DNA of 64,000 nucleotides. It comes from Apodemus sylvaticus. Taxonomy: Eukaryota > Chordata > Mammalia > Rodentia > Muridae. The position numbers and the translations under genes were made by a program. The DNA is taken from contig NC_067474.1 in NCBI RefSeq assembly GCF_947179515.1, positions 100,005,253 through 100,069,252 of the forward strand, in the 5' to 3' direction. This document shows, in pieces, positions 55,880 through 64,000 of this stretch; position 1 is the stretch's first letter, and each line of letters begins with the position of its first letter. The notes beneath the pieces were generated by a model, which saw only the letters and a program-made list of their open reading frames with translations, made no database searches and had not been told where the DNA came from.

Positions 55880-56778
55880 AGAAACAGATTCCTGTCCACA
55901 CTATCAATTTATGACAAGGAGGAAAGTCTCAGTAAGGAAAAGATAGTTTTTCCACTACACGTTTGGTCAATCTACCCCACTTCATAAAGTTCATCATCAG
56001 GTAGAATACAGGCCCAAATGGAAGAGACAAAAGGCTCACTCTAAATAAGACTCAAGAAGAACTAACTACAAAGAAGTCCAATATGTTGAATTACACTAAA
56101 ATTACATATTTTATTATAAAAATACCATCAAAGAGAATGACAAGATAAGTTACAGCGTAAGAAAATATTTGCAGAGTTCATGTCCAACTCCCCCAAAAAA
56201 ATCACATTCTGAACATGCAAACACAAACACAAATCAGCAAGAAAAATATCAATCAAACACTTTACAAAAATATATTCAGTTACCAAGTTAAGCATCCATC
56301 AGAAAATGTACTCATTAAGGGAATGCAAATTAAAGCAAGAATAAAATATGATATACCTCACAGAAGAGCTAAAATAAAGAATAGAGGCAACATCAAAAAT
56401 TGTTACCTGAAGCAACTAGAACTAAACTGATTGAACTACTTTCAAAACTCAAAGTCAGTTTATTAAAGTTGAACACATCCATATCCTAAACCCTATTTTT
56501 GACATATTATCAATAGAAATGTAGACAAATATATACTAGAAGACATGGGTGCCCAGTTGTTTTGTTTCTAACAGCCAAAGACTGGAAACGACAAAATTAT
56601 ATATCCATGGAACAAAGAGTGGAGAAAACAGGGATACTCCCACGATGCACTACTACAGGACAGTGAGGAGAAATGAAATACAGCCACATGCAGCAGTATG
56701 GGTAGAGCTCATCAATAATGTTCAATTTAAAGAAGAGCATGAAAGAGAAATGAAACTCAGATTCCTTTTTTTTTTTTC
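55880..56778 (+). mobile_element. Ancient L1 ORF2 3' region (copy A)
   Basis: Diverged L1 ORF2 DNA in plus orientation: TTGAATTACACTAAAATTAC, AGAAAATATTTGCAGAGTTC, AGGGAATGCAAATTAAAGCA, ACAGCCAAAGACTGGAAACG and CAGCAGTATGGGTAGAGCTC are in ORF2 order. All frames are broken. The 3' portion ends near a T run at 56765-56778. Its age is well beyond the murine L1s. Confidence 0.75.
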
Positions 56779-57450
56779 ACCTGTATGTAAACTAAATGTA
56801 AGACCCAAGACTCTGAACCTGCTATAGGGAAAATATTTCAAGATATCTATATAGGCAAAGACTTTCTGAATAAGATCAAGGAAGTCTAGAAATAATAGCA
56901 ACAACTGACAAATGTGTTAGGTTCTTCAGTTCAAAAGATGGGGTTCAAGGCAGAGACAGAAATGGATCCACTGTTGAGAAAAGGAACTAGAACTGAGAAA
57001 GAGGGGTTGGAAGGAGAGCCCCAGGTAGCCCAGGGGAAGCAGAAGGGATGGGAGAGCTATGGTAGAAGAAAGGGGTTCATGGTTAGTGGACGGCACTTAA
57101 ATGAGACAGAGATATTACATCTCTAATAGCCCCAAGGACCTTCCTGAATATGAGGCTAGATGTACTTAGTATGCAATATGACACTGGTCGGCCTGTAGTG
57201 TTTTCTATTTAGGGCTTTGCTACAGGAAAGGACAGTTCTAAGGACTGGGGATGGGAAAGATTTGGCTCTTGAAGAGCCATAGGGGAGAAAGGCTTGGCTG
57301 GATGTGACCTGTTAGCTCTTCAGAGCTTCTGTGAGAAAACACAACTGAATCCAGAGCATCTGGCTTCTAGCAAAGGAAATGAGTGGAGAGATAGCCTATG
57401 GAATGGGAGGAAGTTTTGATCGTGCACATATCCGATATAAGATTGATATT
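56779..57450 (+). mobile_element. Ancient L1 (copy B), 5' piece with 450-bp insert
   Basis: 56779-56912 is ORF2 sequence (AAACTAAATGTAAGACCCAA, TATAGGCAAAGACTTTCTGA, ATAGCAACAACTGACAAATG) that in an intact L1 lies upstream of the part found in copy A, so a second element starts here. About 57366-57450 resumes ORF2 (AGCAAAGGAAATGAGTGGAG, AGCCTATGGAATGGGAGG). The intervening 56913-57365 is not L1. It begins TGTG/TGTTAG and may be an unidentified LTR or other insertion. Confidence 0.65.
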
Positions 57451-58853
57451 AAAAAGATAGTCTTTTCAACAAATGGTGCTGGTTCAACTGGAGGTCAGCA
57501 TGCAGAAGAATGCGCATCGATCCATTCTTATCTCCTTGTACTAAGCTCAACTCCAAATAGATCAAGGACCTCCACATAAAACCTGACACACTGAAACTAG
57601 TCGAAAAGAAACTGGGGAAGACCCTTGAGGACATGGGCACAGGGGAAAAGTTCCTGAATAGAACGCCAATAGCTTATGCTCTAAGATCAAGAATTGACAA
57701 ATGGGACCTCATAAAACTACAAAGTTTCTGTAAGGCAAAGGACACTGTCAAAAGGACAAAACGTCAACCAACAGATTGGGAAAGGATCTTCACCAACCCT
57801 AAATCCGACAGAGGGCTAATACAAAGAATTCAAGAAGGTAGAACCCAGAGAACCAAATAACCCCATTAAAAAGTGGGGTACCAAGCTAAACAAAGATTTT
57901 TCACATGAAGAACTTCGGAGGGCTGAGAAACACCTTAAGAAATGTTCAACATCATTAATCATTAGGGAAATGCAAATCAAAACAACCCTGAGATTTTACC
58001 TCACACCAGTCAGAATGGCTAAGGTCAAAAACTCTGGAGACAGCAGGTGTTGGCGAGGATGTGGAGAAAGAGGAACACTCCTCCACTGCTGGTGAGATTA
58101 CAAGATGGTGCAACCACTTTGGAAATCAGTCTGGAGGTTCCTCAGAAAACTGGGCATGACACTTCCTGAGGACCCTGTTATATCACTCCTGGGCATATAT
58201 TCAGAGGATTCTTCAGCATGCAATAAGGACACATGCTTCACTATGTTCATAGTAGCCCTATTTGTAGTAGCTAGAAGCTGGAAAGAATCCAGGTGTCCTG
58301 AACAGGGAATTCCAGAACAGGGAAGTGGGAAGGGGTGGATGGAGGAACAGTGGGAGGGAAGAGGGCTTATGGGACTTGTGGGGAGTGGGGACCCAGAAAA
58401 GGGGAAATCATTTGAAATGTAAATAAAAATGTATCAATAAAAAATTGATATTTACACAAAGGAGTACTATTCAGCCATTAGAAACAATGAATTAATGAAA
58501 TTCTTAGACAAATGGATGGAGCTGGAGCACATCATACTAAGTGAGGTAACCCAGTCTCAAAAGATCAGTCATGGTATGCACTCACTGATAAGTGGATATT
58601 AACCTAGAAACTTTGAATACCCAAGACATAATCCACAAATTAAATGATGTCCCAAAAGAATGGAGGAGTGGCCCCTGGTTCTGGAAAGACTTAATGCAAG
58701 AGTATAGGGGAATTCCAGAACAGGGAAGTGGGAAGGGGTGGATGGAGGAACAGTGGGAGGGAAGAGGGCTTATGGGACTTGAGGGGAGTGGGGACCCAGA
58801 AAAGGGGAAATCATTTGAAATGTAAATAAAAATGTATCAATAAAATTGATATT
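57442..58853 (+). mobile_element. Younger L1 inserted in copy B, with duplicated 3' end
   Basis: 57451-58304 is late ORF2 (residual frame 57633-57860, CCTCACACCAGTCAGAATGG, CTGGGCATATATTCAGAGGA). At 58305 it jumps to the 3' UTR end (58305-58443), then the nonamer ATTGATATT (58444-58452). It then returns to the skipped ORF2 C-terminus (from 58453), runs through the 3' UTR again (58708-58844) and ends in ATTGATATT (58845-58853). The same nonamer precedes the element (57442-57450). The two 3' ends are almost identical. All reading frames are broken. Confidence 0.88.
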
Positions 58854-59692
58854 AGAATGCATAAAAGATTAAAAAATATTAAATAAATATTAATAAATGT
58901 TACATATCAAGAAATTGAACAACCCAGTCAATAATTAAAAAGAACATTTTAACATTTTAAAAAATGGTATCTTCAAGTGGCCAATAAACATGGAAAAGAC
59001 AAGTTTGGCCCCACTAGCCATTATAGAAATGCAATTTAAAACTATAGTGAGATTTCTTTCTGTTCCACCCTTTAGAATGGCAGTCATTAAGAAAGCAGCA
59101 AATACTTGTGAGTATGCATGCAGACAAAAGCAAACCCTTATACACTGCTGGTGGGAATGTGAACTAAGCAAGCATAGGTTTGCCATAGTGCTCCTCAAAA
59201 AGCAAGCAGGATTCCAACACTGCACGGGAAATCCGTGTACACCCAAGTTTATCACAGTGCTGTCCATAACAGCTAACTCACAGAATCATCAACGGAGATG
59301 ATTAACGGAGGAAGGCATAAAGAAGATGAGGTATATATACACAACGGAATTATTTTAGCCATAAAGAACAAAGTTGCATTGCTTTCAGGAAAATTTGTGG
59401 AGCTGGAGAGAGTCATAGTAAACAAATTAACTCAGTCTGAGAAAGACAGAGATTGTGTTTTTCTCTCATGTGGATCCTAAACTTTTATATAGACACATAA
59501 AAACCATGTGTGTCTAGATGACAGGAAAGTAGAGGTGAAGCTATCATGGGGCCGAATGGAATTATTGGGGAGGGGAGCAGGAGAGGAGGGGAAGGGGGAC
59601 ATGGGGGACGAATACATACTCGCATGGAAGTGGATCTCTGTAATACGGTGTCATGCATAATGAAAAAAACAATAAAGCAGAACAATTAACAA
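58854..59692 (+). mobile_element. Ancient L1 (copy B), 3' piece
   Basis: Directly after the younger L1 the older ORF2 continues: AAATTGAACAACCCAGTCAA, CCAATAAACATGGAAAAGAC, ATAGAAATGCAATTTAAAAC, CTTATACACTGCTGGTGGGA, GGAGCTGGAGAGAGTCATAG, then a purine-rich 3' UTR (GGGGAGGGGAGCAGGAGAGG) and AATAAA at about 59671. Frames are short and broken. Confidence 0.8.
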
Positions 59693-60040
59693 TAAAAATC
59701 TTAGGAAGGACTTTAGAAAGTACATATCATCTATGCATACAAAGTGTAAAATTGGCAAAAGGGGCCTCTCCTCTGGAAAACAGTCAAGAAACCCCAGGGA
59801 GCTCTGTAGAGGAAGGAGGCTTCCAGTGTTCGCAGAATTCTGTTTAGATCTAAGTGAGATTTACATGAGCCGTTTGCTTTGTAAAAATTCATCAAGTGGC
59901 AATTAAGCACAATGAATTGTTTATGAATGACAGTTCAGTGGGAAACTGAGAGGGACATGGAAATGGTGCGGTGACACAGAGTGAACAAATACCCACGGCG
60001 GCTGTTACCGCTGGATCTGGGAGTTCAGTCTACTTTTTGT
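59693..60040. other. Single-copy sequence
   Basis: No repeat recognised. 59850-59940 is AT-rich with evenly spaced TAAT/ATTA-like cores, typical in appearance of conserved non-coding DNA, but this is impression only. Confidence 0.35.
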
Positions 60041-60070
60041 ACAACAAACAAACAACAACAACAACAACAG
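60041..60070. repeat. (CAA)n microsatellite
   Basis: ACAAACAAACAACAACAACA-type run of about nine units. Confidence 0.9.
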
Positions 60071-61640
60071 CTTATTTGTTGGGTCCTACAGTAGCTGTGT
60101 GATGATTTTACAGCCTTTTTCCAAGTCAGTTCTGACTTTATTTGAAGGTAAATAAACACTGTTAAAACTGTCATTTAGGGACAACAATTACAAAGCAGCT
60201 ACAGTCTCTAGGCTATTCCTAGCAGCAGGATCTGCCTAGAGCTTCCCTGTGGGAGCTCACAGGCTAGCCTCCTGCCTGAAGGCTTCTGTGCTGTGACACT
60301 GAGTATGTCTGAGCCTCCAACCTGCCCTGGATTCTTGGTTTGTGACACTGGAGAGGGGACTTTGCAAATTTCCTTTCCTTTTCCCTTCTGGCCTTCTGGT
60401 TCTTCTAAAAATGGGGAGCTTAGAAAGAGCAGAAGCCTGGGAGGGGGGAGCGGGAAGATGGTGTTGGTCTAAGCTTTTTTCTTTCAGTGCACTTCCTGTT
60501 TTCTGATCCTTCCCCTTTGACCCCAGGGTTGACAGTGGCTCTTTACAGCAGCTGAATCCAGTGCGCAGACTGTCTAACACGGGACCGGTTTTATCACTCC
60601 ATGCTCTAAACACTACCTCCTCTGAGCTTCTGAGTTTTTAATAATTCTAGTGTCTTCCTTTTGTTTCCCCAGTGCCTAGAGCGGCAGCTGCTTCCTGCAA
60701 TTTTATCTCGCAGGTACCTTAAAAAAGTTCCCTTTCACTTGAGATAATTAACAGCTCTCTACCTAGTTAGCAATTCTTTATGGGAAGCCTGCCTTGCTGA
60801 AATAGCAGGTGTAATTTCTGCCTCTTAATTGGATCTAGACTGACAGACCTTCAAGAGTTAGACTCTGTTCTTGTTTGCTGCTCTTGTGACTTGACATCCA
60901 GTTATTGATTATCTTCTTATATTGGGGATACATCTGCATAAAAAGTCAAGAGCCTCTTTATTAGACTCAGCCTTGCTCCCACTCTAGGTACGCAGAACAA
61001 TTTTATATATTTGAAAATTCAGCTATCTCAATTAGCATTGTAAAACCCAACCACTAAAACTAAGCTGTTAAGCTTAAATAATACTATAGTTAGCATAGTT
61101 TGTAAAATGGGGATAACCTGAGCTAAAAGCCTCACTCACATCTCTTGCATGTTTATACTATTTCTCACAAAGCTTCTTTCTCACTGCCAATGAAACAGAC
61201 CAGGTATTACTTGACATCCAGAGATCAGAAAGCCAACTTCCATTTTCAAACAATTTCCACTAAAGTTCCAATGTCACTTAGTATAGGGGAGTTTTAAGAG
61301 AGTTGGTGAATTTACAAGCGGGTGAGCGGAGAGTTACACACTGCATGAGTGAATACAGCCCAGAGCAAAAAGATCCACATTGGGAATCAAGTCACAGCAT
61401 GCTTTGGAAAGATAGGCAGGTATTATCCTGGGGTGGGGGTGGGGGAGGACTCAATAAATGATAATGAATTCACCTGCTTTAGGCTAACGGGGGAAAGAAA
61501 AGAGATGGGAAGCTCAGCTCTTCTAGTTTAACTCTCTGCTCTCAGCATTCCATCTTTCCTGAGGGCTTGAAGACAGGAAATGAGGCCCTCCATTGTGCAA
61601 CATTCCACCAGAGCCCTCTGGACCAAATGCATGGCAACGT
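60071..61640. other. Long repeat-poor stretch
   Basis: About 1.6 kb without a recognised repeat apart from a GGGGTGGGGGTGGGGG run at 61430-61446. The part 60650-60960 has moderate AT content with AATTAAC/CTTAATT-type cores and few simple runs, and is a candidate conserved non-coding element. The minus-strand 118-codon frame at 60257-60613 has no motif. Confidence 0.4.
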
Positions 61641-61644
61641 GTGC

Positions 61645-61684
<40 letters not shown>
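61641..61684. repeat. (GT)n microsatellite
   Basis: About 20 GT units after GCGTGCGT. It accounts for the Val/Cys and His/Thr frames here. Confidence 0.96.
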
Positions 61685-61687
<3 letters not shown>

Positions 61688-62551
61688 CTTGCTTTTTCTT
61701 TTCTTTCTTTCTTTTTTTTAAATTGGATCCTAAATAGACAAAGTGTCAATTGTTTAGAAAAAAAATCTTTCCAAACAGGATTGGAAATGCAGCCACCTCT
61801 GACACTAATTAACAACAGAGGCTATTGATATGCCCCTCTAAGAGCGGCTTCACTGGTGTGGCCCTGGCCAATCCCCATGGCACTCCTAAAGAAGAAGTAG
61901 CTTCTTTCTCTTACTACCTTTTCTTCTTGAAAAAAAAAAATCTTTTGACTAAAAGATTTAGTTGTCTGTTTTTCTAGGGAAAAACAGGTCACAACTCCAT
62001 TCTTTTGAGAAACAAAGGAATCTGTACTTAGCACCTCTTTTACAAAGTAATAGCTTGCAAAAAAGTCGCATTTCACATGCAGGAATCAGCAGGGAAAGCC
62101 TCTGCTGATGAAGCAGTTAGGGCTGGACAATTACTGCTGAGGTTATGTCACCAGGTCAATCTGTTTATCGCTTCTGTTCACAGCAAGCTCAATCATGCTC
62201 TCATTTGAAATTCACCTGATCAATTATACAGGATTTTAGTAGGCTGCTTTTTTAAGGAAACTATTTAAAACACTGCACTTCTTGAATTTTTAAAACAACC
62301 ATCCTTCACTGTGCTGCAAGTTTAACTGTGAAGAATGAAATGTTTCCCTTCAGTGGCGTTTCTCAAACTTTGCTATTGTCGTCAGACAGAAGACAAAATG
62401 TGTTAGCCATGGAGGCTGGGCAGAGGTGTGTAGATCAATTTCCTTGAAATTGAGATGGCATTAAGAAAGAGACAGTGATTCCATATCCATTACATTTTTG
62501 CTGAACTATCTGCTAGGGAAATGGTTTAAATGCTGGCCTCTTTTAAAGTAT
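61685..62551. other. Repeat-poor single-copy stretch
   Basis: T-rich at 61692-61720 and poly-A at about 61930-61939. 62080-62350 is free of recognised repeats and includes TTATGTCACCAGGTCAATCT and ATTCACCTGATCAATTAT. It is a candidate for a conserved-element test. No exon is recognised. Confidence 0.4.
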
Positions 62552-62887
62552 CTACCAATACTGGGGAAATGGCTCAGTTGCTGAAGCACTTGCTGTGGAA
62601 GGTTGGGGCCCTGAGTCTGGATCCCCAGACACTCATGTAAGCTCCAAGTGGGCAGAATAGCCCATCTGCTGTCCCAGCCCCAGGAGACAGAGACAGGGAT
62701 TCCAGGGGGAGATGCCCAGCAAGACTAGACCTAGCCCTGTCATGGAGTCTGGATTTGCCTGAGAGCCTCTACCTAAAGGAGTAAGGCAGAAAAAGCAATG
62801 GAAGATGATCTTCAACATCAATCCCCACCCTCCACGCACAGGCATACATATGTGCACCCACATACATGCCAAAGTAAGCCATGCATA

Positions 62888-62936
<49 letters not shown>

Positions 62937-63021
62937 GGGAGGGAGGGAGGGAGGGAGGGAGGGGGAAGGGAGGGAGGGAGGGAGACAGACAGAGATAGAG
63001 GCAGAGAGAGACCTACCAATA
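62552..63021 (+). mobile_element. ID_B1 SINE with expanded tail and target duplication
   Basis: Body 62561-62840: ID head CTGGGGAAATGGCTCAGTTG (A box), GTCTGGATCCCCAGACACTC (B box), B1-like CTGTCCCAGCCCCAGGAGAC and GATGCCCAGCAAGACTAGAC, and a terminal CCACCCTCCACGCACAGGC. The tail then holds about 22 CA units (62889-62933), GGGA units (62934-62984) and GACAGA/GATAGA. The nonamer CTACCAATA flanks everything (62552-62560 and 63013-63021). Confidence 0.88.
62889..62985. repeat. (CA)n-(GGGA)n compound microsatellite
   Basis: Pure CA repeats switch to GGGA units, with a central GGGGGAAGGGAGGG. The GGGA part has at least ten G3 runs separated by single A residues, a strong G-quadruplex pattern on the plus strand. 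Confidence 0.96.
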
Positions 63022-64000
63022 ACATTATAGTCAGGCCTTGTTCTCTTTATTCCAAGGCACACATTACTTTCACATTTCAAAAACCATAATCAGTTGATGG
63101 AATTCTTGGTACAATAGAAATTCTACACATGGATGGATCTCTTTATTCGGGGAGTTCTCAGTCTCAGGTCACTGCTTCTACCTACCCACTTTGCTGTGTA
63201 GCAGAGACCCTCATACTCTTACTGTAAATGGGCTAACTGACCTGCTTTCTGATGTTTTTAGTATACCCTGTTAACTCCTCAACACATTTTTCAGCAATTA
63301 GACCAAATTCCTTGTCTGTTTCCTAAGACTAAAGCCCTCTTCTCTCAAGTTAACAAGGAGTCTTATTTGTTAAGGACTTGTTAAGAAGTTGAAGGTTACC
63401 ATCTTTGGTCCACGCCAGTCTATCCTTTACCACTGGCACATCGCAGAAATAACTGTTCTTGTTTCCTCCCAAAGTCAACATTTACACTTATGTTGAGTCC
63501 ATACCCTCTTGCTCTTGCTGCCTGATTCATGATGTAGCTACATCTCAGTGTTGGGTTTGGTGCAAACACACAGGCACACAGAGATCTGTTGGTTATGTCT
63601 AGGAGGGAAGGATCAGCTGGGACAGGTTAGCCTAAGAATAAATGCGTCAGGTAAAAGGAACAGCCAGTCTTGTCTTTGCTCACTTGCTGTCACATTGGGA
63701 ATTCAGATCTCAAGTTGCCACAGTAGATTTTCCAAAACCAGAAAGAAATCTGGATTTCCATAGACAAAATGATAACTCTTAGATGTTGGCTTCAGACTTG
63801 GAAGATTGAACAATAAAGTGTGTGGGTGAAATGAATAATGCCTCATAGGATCCCACCAAACATTTAATCTTTTGCCTAAAGATTCACTTATGCTGATCAG
63901 TACCATGCGATTTTACTCATGTCTACCCAACATCTAGCCTGAGACTGTTGCCATCTTTTCCACAGCTAGAAATCTCCCCTAGTCAATTTTAACAAATCTT
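63022..64000. other. Single-copy sequence to window end
   Basis: No repeat, exon or RNA gene recognised in the last kilobase. Confidence 0.4.

Noticed and set aside
58105..58422. 105-codon frame fused from L1 ORF2 and 3' UTR
   Set aside because: It is a by-product of the rearranged younger L1. The frame crosses the ORF2/3' UTR junction created at 58305.
1..64000. A novel multi-gene defence, biosynthetic or mobile system
   Set aside because: I found no gene cluster or operon-like arrangement. The window is repeat-rich, apparently non-coding mammalian DNA, so such a claim would have no support.

Overview
This window is mammalian nuclear DNA from a murine rodent, most likely mouse (Mus). The evidence is the repeat content. 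There are B1, B2/B3 and B4/ID_B1 SINEs, several murine L1 3' ends (both the tail reading GAAATCATTTGAAATGTAAA and older Lx types), ORR1-class MaLR LTRs, a URR1 MITE, and long CA, GA, TTTC and TCTA microsatellites. No rat-type ID element was seen in 64 kb, which favours mouse over rat. Older mammalian repeats (MIR, L2, MER20 and another hAT-like relict) lie beneath these.

I recognise no intact protein-coding gene and no structural RNA gene. Every long open frame I examined is low-complexity, repeat-derived (mostly degraded L1 ORF2 C-terminus or L1 3' UTR), or a frame without recognisable protein character. The only exon-like signal is at the extreme left edge (1-79): a CpG-containing segment ending in a strong AAG/GTGAGT donor. 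The window therefore looks intergenic or intronic.

Layout. 0-4 kb: possible exon edge, GGA/AAT microsatellite, SINE, Lx L1 tail, two B1s. 4-10 kb: mostly single-copy, with an L2 relict, a 26-bp minisatellite and an unexplained coding-like patch on the minus strand. 10-15 kb: B2-type dimer with a 13-bp target duplication, URR1, a 5'-inverted L1, B4, CA repeat, B3, TTTC repeat plus B1. 15-21 kb: mostly single-copy with ID_B1, MIRs and an L1 tail. 21-30 kb: ORR1, SINEs, GT/GA repeat, hAT relict, and a nested stack of L2, MER20 and ID_B1, then an L1 3' UTR. 30-36 kb: CA repeat, B3, MaLRs, B1 fragments. 36.5-37.1 kb: an irregular GT-rich tandem array. 37-42 kb: mostly single-copy plus a MER20. 42-49 kb: CCCAA array, an L1 inverted relative to the one at 11.7 kb, L2, CTGT/TC array, L1 tail, B1, B3. 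49-55 kb: ORR1, B1 with an embedded TCTA array, Lx tails on both strands. 55.6-59.7 kb: an L1 cluster in which a younger L1 sits inside an older one, with three copies of its target-site sequence and a duplicated 3' end. 59.7-64 kb: the longest repeat-poor stretch, plus an ID_B1 whose tail grew CA and GGGA arrays.

No set of genes works together here and I see no novel multi-gene system. The most informative content is the order of insertions readable from target duplications and nesting. All family names come from recalled consensus similarity without a database search, so subfamily names are tentative. Boundaries are approximate, usually within 10-30 bases, except where a target duplication fixes them.
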